From contig JAIPFG010000016.1 of NCBI GenBank assembly GCA_021736745.1, positions 1 to 18,703 of the forward strand: a DNA stretch of 18,703 nt. Reading direction: 5' to 3'. This document shows, in pieces, positions 1 through 8,188 of the stretch. This DNA is from Pseudomonadales bacterium. Its GTDB lineage: Bacteria > Pseudomonadota > Gammaproteobacteria > Pseudomonadales > IMCC2047. Every line of letters begins with the position of its first letter. Positions within the stretch are counted from its first letter, which is position 1. Below the pieces are notes generated by a model. It was not told where the DNA came from and did not search any database. It saw only the letters and a program-made list of their open reading frames with translations. Both the position numbers and the translations under genes were made by a program.

Positions 1-281
1 GACATACCGGCGGCCCGCATAACGGTTAATTCACTATGGTTTGCCAAAGAACCCAACCCAAGTAAGCAGCCAATTAATACCGATAATGAAATAAATTCAT
101 AAAACCGCTTGGGAAGGGTTGCCACTACATATTGTAAGGCTTCCTGAGACTGATAATTATTTTCAAGGTTTTGTAGCTCATCAATAAGAGCGAAGATTCC
201 ATCCAACCCAACGACAACAAATACCACCATGAGTATTGATGTAATCACCACTTTACTTATATAGCGATCTAACAGCTTCAT
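1..281 (-). CDS. lptG: LPS export permease LptG, N-terminal part (runs off the window)
   Basis: LptG pairs with LptF to form the inner-membrane permease of the LptB2FG transporter, which extracts LPS from the inner membrane and passes it to LptC. Only the first 93 residues are present; the gene continues beyond position 1. The ATG at 281 begins MKLLDRYISK, and the LDRYI start is typical of LptG. A first membrane segment lies at about residues 11-30 and a second at about 60-80. The stretch GLGSLANHSELTVMRAAGMS resembles the LptG/LptF family motif around the coupling helix that contacts the LptB ATPase. It lies 9 nt after the lptF stop on the same strand, so the two are almost certainly co-transcribed. 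Truncation is due to the window edge. Identity is secure from sequence resemblance and from following lptF. Confidence 0.93.
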   Translation of the reverse strand, partial: MKLLDRYISKVVITSILMVVFVVVGLDGIFALIDELQNLENNYQSQEALQYVVATLPKRFYEFISLSVLIGCLLGLGSLANHSELTVMRAAGM

Positions 282-290
282 GATATAGCC

Positions 291-1391
291 CTATTGCCGT
301 GACCGACGAAACCAGGCGATTTTATGATGAAGATTTCCAATCAAAATTACCCCGATGGCAAAAAACAAAACGTGCACCCAAATCAAACCCACTTGGGGCG
401 ACAACTTTCCATCCTCAATGGCCGTACGGGTAGTGCTTAATAACACCAGATAGCCCATATAAAGGAATATTGATGGCAACAACCTTAACCAACGGCCTTG
501 ACGAGGATTCACCCGACTTAAAGGTATCGCAATCAGCGTAATGATGGGGACCAGCAATGGTAGCGACAGTCTCCATTGCAACTGGGCAATATCCTGGGGA
601 TTTGTCGAATTAATTAAATCCAGAGTAGGTTTTAACTCAGCCTTTACCCGCGCAGCTCTCTCCGCAGGCTTGGGAATATTAACCCCATATTTTTCATATT
701 GAATAATCCGATACTCGGGATCACCCGGATCACCGTCATAACGGTAACCATTTTCCAATAATAAAAAATGGCTGCCTGTTGCTTCATCAATATATTGCGA
801 CCCGGACTCAGCAACCAATAAAATCAGTTCTGGTTTTTTCCCCGGCTTTTCTATCCGTTGGGAGATAAAGACATTACCCATGCGCTTGCGTTTATCGGTC
901 AGTTTTTCGGTATAGGTCACTCTCCCTCCACCGCCTAACTCCTGAAACCGACCGGGAACTAGTGCATCAAATTCGGTACGGGCATCCTGCGCACGAAAAA
1001 TTTCATCGACTTTTCGCGTTCCCCAGGGACTTAATTCCAAACTCAACAGGCCCACCAAAAGCATTACAAATAAACTGGGCATCATGGTATAAAACAAAAG
1101 CCTTTTAGTGCTCATACCACACGCAGAAAGCACGGTCATTTCACTGTCAAGATACAGTCGACCATAGGACATGAGGATACCCAAAAACAGTCCAAGTGGC
1201 AGAATCAACTCCAAGAAACTGGGGAGTTTATAACCAATAAGGGAAAACAACACATCTACCCCAAGTTCGCCCGCTGCGGCCTCGGCCAAATACTTGATAA
1301 AGCGCCCACTCATAATGATCAGCAACAGCACGGCTGTGACTGCCAACATTGTAACGACTACATTTTTGGCGAGATAACGAAAAATAATCAA
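291..1391 (-). CDS. lptF: LPS export permease LptF
   Basis: This 366-residue inner-membrane protein has the normal LptF length and start (MIIFRYL; the E. coli protein begins with a very similar IIIRYL). LptF and LptG form the transmembrane channel of the ATP-driven LPS extractor. Membrane segments are visible at about residues 9-30, 50-72 and 97-118. A periplasmic beta-jellyroll region spans about 120-265, followed by three more helices to about 357. The start is TTG, because no in-frame ATG exists before the first membrane helix and the family alignment fits; no strong Shine-Dalgarno precedes it. It is divergent from pepA, separated by 140 bp, an arrangement also found in E. coli. The lptG gene follows after 9 nt. 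Confidence 0.95.
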   Translation of the reverse strand: MIIFRYLAKNVVVTMLAVTAVLLLIIMSGRFIKYLAEAAAGELGVDVLFSLIGYKLPSFLELILPLGLFLGILMSYGRLYLDSEMTVLSACGMSTKRLLFYTMMPSLFVMLLVGLLSLELSPWGTRKVDEIFRAQDARTEFDALVPGRFQELGGGGRVTYTEKLTDKRKRMGNVFISQRIEKPGKKPELILLVAESGSQYIDEATGSHFLLLENGYRYDGDPGDPEYRIIQYEKYGVNIPKPAERAARVKAELKPTLDLINSTNPQDIAQLQWRLSLPLLVPIITLIAIPLSRVNPRQGRWLRLLPSIFLYMGYLVLLSTTRTAIEDGKLSPQVGLIWVHVLFFAIGVILIGNLHHKIAWFRRSRQ

Positions 1392-1434
1392 GGGGTGTCG
1401 GATGTCTCTATCTGGTACTTGAAAAGTTTTACAT

Positions 1435-1462
1435 TCTATAACGCTTCTTTTCTGGTTGCGAA
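1435..1462 (-). promoter_or_regulatory. Possible sigma70 promoter for lptF-lptG
   Basis: On the minus strand, TTCGCA (1462-1457) and TATAGA (1440-1435) are separated by 16 nt, each matching the consensus at 4 of 6 positions. Transcription would start about 40 nt before the lptF TTG. The 1392-1531 interval is the only space for divergent promoters of lptF and pepA. I saw no convincing box pair for pepA on the plus strand. Moderate-to-weak evidence. Confidence 0.3.
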
Positions 1463-1531
1463 CTGGTAATCAGAAAATAAATGCGTAAACTGCTTAATTT
1501 TCAAGCTACAGAATGACGTTCAGGGGACAGG

Positions 1532-3037
1532 ATGCAATATAAGATTAAATTTGGCAGCCCGGAAAAAATAACCACCGGATGCCTGGTCGTTACCGTTTCG
1601 GATGGTGCCAAGCTTTCTCCTTCCGCCAAAATATTGGACCAAGTGAGTAACGGCCTATTAACAAGGCTGGTCAAACGCGGAGACCTTGGACGTAAAGTGG
1701 GCAAAACGCTACTTCTTCATGACATCCCCAATGTAAAAGCCCAACGAGTACTCCTAGCGCACTGTGGCGATCAAAAAGATTTCAATGATAAAAAATATGG
1801 CTCATTCGTTAATGCCTGCATTGCAGCCATCAAAGACAGTGGTACCAAAGAGGCGACTTTTTTCTTGGATGAAATAGTGCTCGGCGACCGGGACCTGGAT
1901 TGGAAAGTATCTCAAGCCATAATGCTCTGCGAAGACGCCATGTACCAATTCACTCAATTGAAAAGTAAAAAGTCCGATAAGCCCGCTAAATTATCCCGGA
2001 TTTATCTTGCGCTCTCGAACAGGCAACAATCCGGAGCAACACAAGCAGCGATACAAACCGCCACAGCCATAGCCCAAGGCAAACAATTGGCTAAAACCTT
2101 GGGTAATTTACCTGGCAATATCTGTACCCCCAGCTATTTGGCTGATCAGGCAAAAGCTCTTGCCAAATCCCACAAAAAAATCACCACCAGTGTTATTGAA
2201 GAAAAACAGATGACGGAACTGGGTATGGGGGCATTACTTTCTGTTGCCGCTGGCAGTGAAGAACCTGCAAAATTAATCGTCATGAATTATAAAGGCGGGA
2301 AAAAAGACGAAGCACCACAAGTGCTGGTTGGGAAAGGCGTTACCTTTGATACTGGCGGTATTAGCCTGAAGCCTGGCGCAGCGATGGACGAAATGAAATT
2401 TGATATGTGTGGCGCCGCCAGCGTTTTCGGTACCCTTTTAGCAGTTGCCGAACTGGAGTTACCGATAAATGTAATTGGCATTGTTGCCGCTGCAGAAAAT
2501 ATGCCCGACGGCCGCGCCACTAAACCTGGTGATATTGTGACATCCTTATCTGGTCAAACCATCGAAATTCTGAATACCGATGCGGAAGGGCGCTTGGTGT
2601 TATGTGATGCTCTTACCTACGCCGATATGTTTAATCCGGCAGCCATCATTGATATTGCCACATTGACTGGTGCCTGTGTGATTGCTCTCGGGCACCATGC
2701 CACAGGGCTTTTCTCCAATCAGGATAGCCTGGCCGTCGAATTACTCCGTGCGGGCAATGAAACCAATGATCGCGCCTGGCACATGCCATTATGGGACGAT
2801 TATCAAGATCAACTCGACAGTAACTTTGCTGACATGGGCAACGTGGGTGGGCGCTCTGCTGGCAGCATCACTGCCGCCTGTTTTCTCTCTCGCTTTACTA
2901 AAGAACAGCGTTGGGCACACTTGGATATTGCCGGAGTTGCCTGGGATACAGGGAAAAATAAAGGGGCAACCGGGCGACCTGTCCCTCTCTTAACCCAATA
3001 CTTGATTGACCGAGCCGAAGAGATACAAACAAATTAA
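1532..3037 (+). CDS. pepA: Cytosol leucyl aminopeptidase PepA (M17 family)
   Basis: PepA is a two-metal hexameric aminopeptidase that removes N-terminal residues from peptides; in enteric bacteria it also binds DNA in Xer recombination and carAB regulation. The protein is 501 residues (E. coli about 503) and aligns over its full length. The N-terminal domain covers roughly 1-170 and the catalytic M17 domain 175-495. Metal-binding residues are K268, D273, D291, D350 and E352; catalytic K280 and R354 are present, as is the signature NTDAEGRL at 348-355. The ATG at 1532 follows a GGGGACAGG ribosome binding site. It heads a pepA-holC-valS cluster with a 30-nt gap to holC. Whether the DNA-binding role is kept cannot be judged from this sequence alone. 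Confidence 0.97.
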   Translation: MQYKIKFGSPEKITTGCLVVTVSDGAKLSPSAKILDQVSNGLLTRLVKRGDLGRKVGKTLLLHDIPNVKAQRVLLAHCGDQKDFNDKKYGSFVNACIAAIKDSGTKEATFFLDEIVLGDRDLDWKVSQAIMLCEDAMYQFTQLKSKKSDKPAKLSRIYLALSNRQQSGATQAAIQTATAIAQGKQLAKTLGNLPGNICTPSYLADQAKALAKSHKKITTSVIEEKQMTELGMGALLSVAAGSEEPAKLIVMNYKGGKKDEAPQVLVGKGVTFDTGGISLKPGAAMDEMKFDMCGAASVFGTLLAVAELELPINVIGIVAAAENMPDGRATKPGDIVTSLSGQTIEILNTDAEGRLVLCDALTYADMFNPAAIIDIATLTGACVIALGHHATGLFSNQDSLAVELLRAGNETNDRAWHMPLWDDYQDQLDSNFADMGNVGGRSAGSITAACFLSRFTKEQRWAHLDIAGVAWDTGKNKGATGRPVPLLTQYLIDRAEEIQTN

Positions 3038-3067
3038 CAACGTGAAGACTGTAGCCCCGACAACGAT

Positions 3068-3502
3068 ATGACCCGTATTGACTTTTATATTCTGCCCGGC
3101 GCTGCGCTACAGGATCGCTGGCTTTTCGCCTGCCGTTTGATTGAGAAAGCTTATAAAATAGGGCACCAGCTTTATGTCCACACGGATGATGAAGAGACAA
3201 CGGCTTGTATCGACGACGCACTATGGCAATATCGCTCTGATAGTTTTATCCCACATCGACGTTTCGATCAGCAACTTGATATGCCAGCGCCTGTTGAAAT
3301 TGGCCATCAACATGACCCGAAAGAACACCATGATATATTGATCAATCTGGCCCATGAAACCCCTGCTTTTTTTAGTCGATTCCATCGGGTCGCAGAGGTC
3401 GTTGTTCAACAACCTAGATCATTGGACGCATCGCGTAAAAGTTACGCCTTTTATCGGGACCGTGGCTATCCGATGAAAACCCACGATATGCGAAAAAAAT
3501 AG
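3068..3502 (+). CDS. holC: DNA polymerase III chi subunit HolC
   Basis: HolC (chi) is the clamp-loader accessory subunit that binds single-strand-binding protein and, through psi (HolD), links it to the gamma/tau complex at the replication fork. The product is 144 residues (E. coli 147). It shows the family pattern: an N-terminal beta strand (RIDFYIL), a central DDEETTACIDDALWQY stretch that matches the DEALW region of known chi proteins, then SFIPH, APVEIG and a DILINL strand. It starts with ATG 30 nt after pepA and is followed by valS, the widely conserved order pepA-holC-valS. The family is poorly conserved, so identity rests on these short motifs together with context. Confidence 0.93.
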   Translation: MTRIDFYILPGAALQDRWLFACRLIEKAYKIGHQLYVHTDDEETTACIDDALWQYRSDSFIPHRRFDQQLDMPAPVEIGHQHDPKEHHDILINLAHETPAFFSRFHRVAEVVVQQPRSLDASRKSYAFYRDRGYPMKTHDMRKK

Positions 3503-3555
3503 TCAGAATCTCTTCCCACTTTATCGCGATGATTCCCCCTCATGGGTAGGCATTG

Positions 3556-3561
3556 TATAAT
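3556..3561 (+). promoter_or_regulatory. Possible -10 box ahead of valS
   Basis: A perfect TATAAT lies 48 nt upstream of the valS ATG, in the 107-nt gap after holC. The region 16-18 nt further upstream is C-rich and offers no good -35 box. valS may have its own weak or activator-dependent promoter, or may simply be read through from pepA. Confidence 0.3.
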
Positions 3562-3609
3562 CCCCCGCTCTTTTGCCTTCTAATCACTATACGAGTTTCA
3601 ATATTTCTC

Positions 3610-6384
3610 ATGGAAAAAACCTATCAGCCTGCACAGATAGAATCGACTTGGTACCAAACATGGGAAGCCAGAGGTTATTTCAAACCCTCCGGCGAAGGAG
3701 AATCTTATTGCATTATGATTCCTCCTCCCAATGTAACAGGCAGTCTGCATATGGGGCATGGTTTCCAAGAAGCGATTATGGATGGCCTTATTCGCTACCA
3801 TCGCATGAAAGGTGATAATACGTTATGGCAGGTTGGGACAGATCACGCTGGGATTGCCACACAAATGGTGGTGGAACGCCAACTGGATGCCCAGGGTATC
3901 TCCCGACATGATCTCGGGCGCGATGCGTTCATTAAGAAAGTCTGGGAATGGAAAACAGAATCAGGCGGTAATATCACTCAGCAATTGCGACGACTGGGCG
4001 CATCGCCTGACTGGTCTCGCGAACGCTTTACCATGGATGATGGTTTTTATCAGGCGGTCCAGGAAGTCTTCGTGCGCTTATATGAAGATGGACTGATATA
4101 CCGCGGCAACCGTCTGGTTAACTGGGACCCAAAGCTACATACCGCTATTTCTGATCTTGAGGTTATTTCCGAAGAGGAAAAAGGTAGTCTATGGCATTTT
4201 CGCTATCCTTTGTCCGATGGTTCAGGGCATCTTATTGTCGCTACCACCAGACCAGAAACTATGTTGGGCGATACCGCCGTAGCAGTGCACCCGGATGACC
4301 AGCGCTATCAACATCTGATTGGTAAAACCATTCGCCTGCCCCTCACTAATCGCGAGATTCCTATTATTGCCGACGACTATGTAGACATGGCATTTGGTAC
4401 GGGTTGTGTCAAGATCACCCCGGCGCACGACTTTAACGACTATGAAGTAGGCCAACGACATGGCTTGCAAAAGATTAATATCTTTAACGATGACGCCCAC
4501 ATCAACGGCAATGCACCTTCTCCTTACCAAGGCATGGATCGGTTCGACGCCCGCAAGCAGGTTGTTGCTGATTTAGACGCGCTGGGCTTTCTCGAAAAAG
4601 TGGAAGAGCATACCCTAAAAGTACCACGCGGCGATCGTAGTGGTGTTGTGATCGAACCATACTTAACCAATCAATGGTATGTCAGCACCAAACCGCTAGC
4701 GGAAAAAGCCATTGGTGCTGTTGAAAATGGCGATATTAAATTCGTCCCCCAACAGTATGAAAACATGTACTTTTCCTGGATGCGCGATATTCAGGACTGG
4801 TGTATATCACGCCAACTCTGGTGGGGCCACCGCATCCCCGCTTGGTATGACGAAAACGGCAATGTCTATGTCGGGCGCTCTGAACAGGAGGTCCGCAGAA
4901 AATATCAAATCGCTACGGACGTCATGCTCAATCAGGATGAAGACGTCCTGGACACTTGGTTTTCCTCAGGACTCTGGACCTTCGGCACTTTGGGTTGGCC
5001 TGAGCAGACCAAAGAGCTACAGACTTTTCATCCAACTGATGTCTTGGTCACGGGGTTTGATATTATCTTTTTCTGGGTGGCGCGCATGATTATGCTGACG
5101 CTCTACTTTATGAAAGAGATCCCTTTCCATACCGTTTATGTGCACGGCCTTGTACGTGATAGCCACGGCCAGAAAATGTCAAAGTCAAAAGGCAATGTAC
5201 TTGATCCCATTGATCTTATTGATGGCATTGATCTGGAGTCACTGGTAAAAAAACGAACTGCAGGGATGATGCTACCGCACCTGCGCGAGAAGATTGAGAA
5301 GATGACCCGCGCCGACTTCCCTGAAGGGATCAATGCCTACGGCACCGATGCATTACGCTTTACCTACTATTCACTGGCATCTACAGGCAGAGACATTAAT
5401 TTCGATGTAGGCCGTATCGAAGGCTTCCGTAATTTTTGTAATAAAATTTGGAACGCAACCCGCTACGTCCTCATGAATACGGAAGATCATGATTGCGGTC
5501 AGGATAATGCCGAGGATTATCAATTATCTCTCGTAGACCGCTGGATTATTTCTCGTCTGCAACAGGCTGAACAAGATGTAACGGAAGGCATTGAAAACTA
5601 TCGTTTCGATCTCGCCTCCCAAGCGCTATATAATTTTGTCTGGAATGAATACTGTGACTGGTATTTGGAATTATCCAAACCAGTACTTTGGGATGATCAA
5701 GCAAGTGCGCCCCAAAAGAAAGGCACCAGACGCACTTTAATTCGTGTCTTGGAAACCACCATGCGTTTGGCACACCCAATGATGCCATTCATTACAGAAG
5801 AAATTTGGCAAAAAATTAAATGTCTTGCCGGCAAACAAGGCGACACCATTATGCAACAACCATTCCCAGTCCCTAACTTAGCCGCACTTGATCTCGAAGC
5901 CGTCAACGATGTGGAATGGATAAAAGAAGTTGTTACCGCTTTAAGGAATATTCGTGGAGAAATGAATATCCCCCCAGCCAAACCCATACCGGTACTCTTG
6001 AAAAACAGTTCCGAAGCGGATCAAAACCGATTAAGCCAAAATCGGCAATTCCTGATTAAATTAGCAAAATTGGAAAGTATTGATCTGCTCTCTTCAGAAA
6101 AGCCGACGCCGACATCGGCTATTCAGTTGATCGGAGACATGGAAATACTGGTGCCAATGCAAGGTTTGATTGACGTATCTGCCGAAATATTGCGGTTAAG
6201 CAAAGAAGCCAACAAGCTGGATGTCGAGTTATCCCGTATTAGTGGCAAGTTGAAAAATCCGAACTTTCTTGATAAAGCACCAGAGGCTGTCGTCGCCAAA
6301 GAACAGGAAAAGCTAGTCGACATACAAAGCGCCAAGAGGAAAATTACTACTCAAATAGATGAGCTGAAGACATTGGAAGGCTAA
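3610..6384 (+). CDS. valS: Valyl-tRNA synthetase
   Basis: ValS is a class I aminoacyl-tRNA synthetase that charges tRNA-Val and edits mischarged threonine. From the ATG at 3610 the protein is 924 residues (E. coli 951). An upstream TTG at 3553 would add 19 unconserved residues and is rejected, because family members start near MEKTY. The HIGH-type motif HMGH lies at residues 47-50 and KMSKS at 522-526. The stretch between about 190 and 340 is the CP1 editing domain, containing the ATTRPETMLGDTAVAV and GTGCVKITPAHD motifs. The anticodon-binding domain occupies about 630-790. The C-terminal valyl-tRNA synthetase coiled coil (about 855-924) is complete. It is the last gene of the pepA-holC-valS cluster. 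Nothing is missing. Confidence 0.98.
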   Translation: MEKTYQPAQIESTWYQTWEARGYFKPSGEGESYCIMIPPPNVTGSLHMGHGFQEAIMDGLIRYHRMKGDNTLWQVGTDHAGIATQMVVERQLDAQGISRHDLGRDAFIKKVWEWKTESGGNITQQLRRLGASPDWSRERFTMDDGFYQAVQEVFVRLYEDGLIYRGNRLVNWDPKLHTAISDLEVISEEEKGSLWHFRYPLSDGSGHLIVATTRPETMLGDTAVAVHPDDQRYQHLIGKTIRLPLTNREIPIIADDYVDMAFGTGCVKITPAHDFNDYEVGQRHGLQKINIFNDDAHINGNAPSPYQGMDRFDARKQVVADLDALGFLEKVEEHTLKVPRGDRSGVVIEPYLTNQWYVSTKPLAEKAIGAVENGDIKFVPQQYENMYFSWMRDIQDWCISRQLWWGHRIPAWYDENGNVYVGRSEQEVRRKYQIATDVMLNQDEDVLDTWFSSGLWTFGTLGWPEQTKELQTFHPTDVLVTGFDIIFFWVARMIMLTLYFMKEIPFHTVYVHGLVRDSHGQKMSKSKGNVLDPIDLIDGIDLESLVKKRTAGMMLPHLREKIEKMTRADFPEGINAYGTDALRFTYYSLASTGRDINFDVGRIEGFRNFCNKIWNATRYVLMNTEDHDCGQDNAEDYQLSLVDRWIISRLQQAEQDVTEGIENYRFDLASQALYNFVWNEYCDWYLELSKPVLWDDQASAPQKKGTRRTLIRVLETTMRLAHPMMPFITEEIWQKIKCLAGKQGDTIMQQPFPVPNLAALDLEAVNDVEWIKEVVTALRNIRGEMNIPPAKPIPVLLKNSSEADQNRLSQNRQFLIKLAKLESIDLLSSEKPTPTSAIQLIGDMEILVPMQGLIDVSAEILRLSKEANKLDVELSRISGKLKNPNFLDKAPEAVVAKEQEKLVDIQSAKRKITTQIDELKTLEG

Positions 6385-6436
6385 TTTTCTCTTTAAAATG
6401 AATTGCCTGGATTTTTGAAAATTTGAGTTAAGTCAG

Positions 6437-6464
6437 TTGTCAACTTCATTTCTCTCTATATAAT
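6437..6464 (+). promoter_or_regulatory. Strong sigma70 promoter for the cold-shock gene
   Basis: TTGTCA (6437-6442) and TATAAT (6459-6464) are separated by 16 nt, matching the consensus at 5 of 6 and 6 of 6 positions. Transcription would start near 6471, giving a leader of roughly 83 nt before the ATG at 6554. A structured leader of this size would suit a cold-inducible mRNA, but I cannot show thermal regulation from sequence alone. Confidence 0.72.
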
Positions 6465-6553
6465 GCAAAGCTAGCTAGTGCCGTGGAGAGAAAAAGTTCA
6501 TAGCCTAGCGGAACGCACAAACAAATAAAAAATAGGTGTTCGAGGAAAAGAGT

Positions 6554-6766
6554 ATGGCAGAGCGTGAAATTGGTACCGTCAAATGGTTCAACAATGCTAA
6601 GGGGTACGGTTTTATAGAACGTGAAGACGGTCAGGATGTGTTTGTACACTATCGAGCCATTACCGGTGAAGGCTACCGTAAACTGCTCGATGGTCAACGT
6701 GTTGAATACACTGTCGTTGAAGGCCAAAAAGGGCTTCAAGCAGAGGATGTGTCCCCCACTGCATAA
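6554..6766 (+). CDS. Cold-shock-domain RNA/DNA-binding protein (Csp family)
   Basis: This 70-residue protein is a single cold-shock domain, an OB-fold that binds single-stranded nucleic acid. RNP1 is KGYGFI (16-21) and RNP2 is VFVHY (29-33), with a tyrosine where many CspA proteins have phenylalanine. TVKWFN at 8-13 is also canonical. I chose the ATG at 6554, preceded by GAGGAA with good spacing, over an in-frame GTG at 6536. It has its own promoter at 6437-6464 and ends 70 nt before zapG, with a GC-rich hairpin between them. The C-terminal GQKGLQAEDV is typical of the single-domain proteins of marine gammaproteobacteria. Whether it is cold-induced or constitutive is not visible, so I leave the gene symbol blank. 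Confidence 0.95.
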   Translation: MAEREIGTVKWFNNAKGYGFIEREDGQDVFVHYRAITGEGYRKLLDGQRVEYTVVEGQKGLQAEDVSPTA

Positions 6767-6774
6767 AGTAAGGT

Positions 6775-6805
6775 AGCCGCCAAAACTGATCTTCAGGTGG
6801 CGGCT
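6775..6805 (+). terminator. GC-rich compound hairpin between csp and zapG (possible attenuator or processing site)
   Basis: AGCCGCC (6775-6781) pairs perfectly with GGCGGCT (6799-6805). Inside the loop, CTGA (6786-6789) pairs with TCAG (6793-6796) around TCT. The structure lies 8 nt after the csp stop and about 30 nt before the zapG GTG. No U-tract follows, so it is not a standard intrinsic terminator. It could protect the 3' end of the csp mRNA, reduce readthrough into zapG, or be a processing site. Confidence 0.4.
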
Positions 6806-6836
6806 GAGATGTACAAAACACCACTCTGGAGTTGAT

Positions 6837-7325
6837 GTGGATTATTTTAGCGCAGGTTGGTTACTTGCACTGATCGTCTTTGTTGTAGGCATTGGTGTTG
6901 GTTTTTTTATCTATAAATTAAAGTATTCTGATGATGCTCGTTCGCAAAAATTGCAGGATGAGCTGGCGCGGGTAACGGAAGACTTCGAAAACTATAAGGA
7001 AAGTGTTACCGAGCATTTCAGCAAAACGTCAGAGTTAGTTAATAACCTGACTGAAGATTATGTCAAAGTCTACAAACATCTCGCCAAAAGCGCAGAGGCT
7101 CTGACAGACGTTCAAATAACACCCCAACTCACCTCCGCTAAATCCAGCCCAATGGTATCCTTTATCAATGAGGTGGAAAATGCATCCGGCGAAGCGGGAA
7201 AAGTTGAGTCGATCGAACCGCCGAAAGATTATGCACCGAAGGAAGAGGAAGCCCAAGGCACCTTGTCTGAGTCCTATAGTGTAGGTTCAACAAAAGCCGA
7301 AAAATTGAAAAAAGAATCGGCCTGA
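6837..7325 (+). CDS. zapG: ZapG (YhcB, DUF1043) inner-membrane division/envelope protein
   Basis: ZapG/YhcB is a small inner-membrane protein linked to cell division and envelope growth in gammaproteobacteria. The product is 162 residues, longer than the E. coli protein (about 132). It has one N-terminal membrane helix (about 8-27), a coiled coil (about 33-65) and the family's conserved segment: VTEHFSKTSELVNNLTEDY followed by KVYKHLAKSAEAL. A PPKDYAP stretch corresponds to the PRDY region of YhcB, and the extra length is an acidic, low-complexity C-terminal tail. The GTG start follows a GGAG site 5 nt upstream. In E. coli the gene neighbours degQ-degS; here a DegS-type protease also lies about 860 bp away, separated by the inverted Nif3 gene. 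Confidence 0.9.
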   Translation: MDYFSAGWLLALIVFVVGIGVGFFIYKLKYSDDARSQKLQDELARVTEDFENYKESVTEHFSKTSELVNNLTEDYVKVYKHLAKSAEALTDVQITPQLTSAKSSPMVSFINEVENASGEAGKVESIEPPKDYAPKEEEAQGTLSESYSVGSTKAEKLKKESA

Positions 7326-7336
7326 GCCTAGTTTAG

Positions 7337-7348
7337 ATTTACGTAAAT
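7337..7348. repeat. 12-bp perfect palindrome between zapG and the Nif3 gene
   Basis: ATTTACGTAAAT sits in the 27-bp gap between two convergent stop codons. It is AT-rich and short, so a hairpin would be weak. It may be a regulator site or chance; no other terminator is visible in this gap. Confidence 0.3.
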
Positions 7349-7352
7349 TAAT

Positions 7353-8114
7353 TCACGCAGGATTATCAATATCAATAAACTGGTGCTCGATATTGAGTTC
7401 GTCAGCAAGTCGTTCACCTAATGCCTGCACGCCGTAGCGTTCCGTTGCATGGTGACCTGCCGCAAAAAAATGTATGCCGGTTTCTCTTGCGACATGCGTA
7501 GTCGGTTCAGATATCTCACCGGTCAAGTAAGCATCTACTTTTAGTTCGCTTGCTTTATCGATAAACCCTTGTGCGGCGCCCGTGCACCAAGCAATCGTCT
7601 CAATTTGCTTTTTCTTTCCAGCTATGTGCAAGGGTGTACGTCCTAATTTCTTTTGTAAATGATTCGAAAATTCTTTTCCCGTCATCGGCGTAGGCAACCG
7701 GCCAATCAAACCCATACTCAATTCTTGCCCCGGGTCCATCGGCCCCGTCACCTGGAGACCTAAAACCTGGGCCAATCGAACGTTGTTACCAAAATCCGGT
7801 TGCGCATCAAGTGGTAAATGGTAAGCAAGCAAGCTGATATCGTTTTTTAACAGCGCGCCAAGCCGATGACGTAGCATCCCTTTTATTCGCAGGTCATCAC
7901 CCTTCCAGAAATAACCATGGTGAACAAGAATTACATCGGCTTTTTGCGCTATCGCCACCTTGATTAACGCCTGACTGGCAGTCACTCCTGTCACTATTTT
8001 GTTAACCCTGTCACGACCTTCGACCTGCAAGCCATTTGGACAATAATCTTGAAACCGCCAAGGTTGCATCAGCTGGTCACACAAGGCTACTAGATCAAAA
8101 AGTTGAACCGTCAT
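7353..8114 (-). CDS. Nif3-like dinuclear metal-binding protein (YbgI/PA4445-type)
   Basis: This 253-residue protein belongs to the Nif3/DUF34 family, toroidal hexamers with a two-metal centre. Family members are often annotated as GTP cyclohydrolase I type 2, but the true reaction is unsettled. Conserved features include the N-terminal YCPNGLQVEG, VTASQAL, the metal residues H65, H66 (VHHGYFW), H99 and D103 (YHLPLDA), and the C-terminal H221 and E225 (AGHHATERYG). The open frame extends to 8159, but I choose the ATG at 8114: an AAAGGT site precedes it, and family members start shortly before the first helix. It is divergent from algW across 74 bp and convergent with zapG. The function should be given only as a metal-binding protein. 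Confidence 0.92.
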   Translation of the reverse strand: MTVQLFDLVALCDQLMQPWRFQDYCPNGLQVEGRDRVNKIVTGVTASQALIKVAIAQKADVILVHHGYFWKGDDLRIKGMLRHRLGALLKNDISLLAYHLPLDAQPDFGNNVRLAQVLGLQVTGPMDPGQELSMGLIGRLPTPMTGKEFSNHLQKKLGRTPLHIAGKKKQIETIAWCTGAAQGFIDKASELKVDAYLTGEISEPTTHVARETGIHFFAAGHHATERYGVQALGERLADELNIEHQFIDIDNPA

Positions 8115-8188
8115 TGAAATTACCTTTATTTCACTCTCGAGCATGCCATAATAGAGCACTTTGAATATGGAACCACCCCTAACCTGCC

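Noticed and set aside
2682..2993. 103-codon plus-strand frame inside pepA
   Set aside because: It overlaps the conserved catalytic domain of pepA in another frame and has no supporting features.
3553..3609. Upstream TTG start that would lengthen ValS by 19 residues
   Set aside because: The extension overlaps a TATAAT box and has no family similarity; ATG 3610 gives the normal N-terminus.
7337..7348. Palindrome ATTTACGTAAAT as an intrinsic terminator for zapG and the Nif3 gene
   Set aside because: The stem is AT-only at its ends with no loop and no U-tract; it is listed only as a palindrome.
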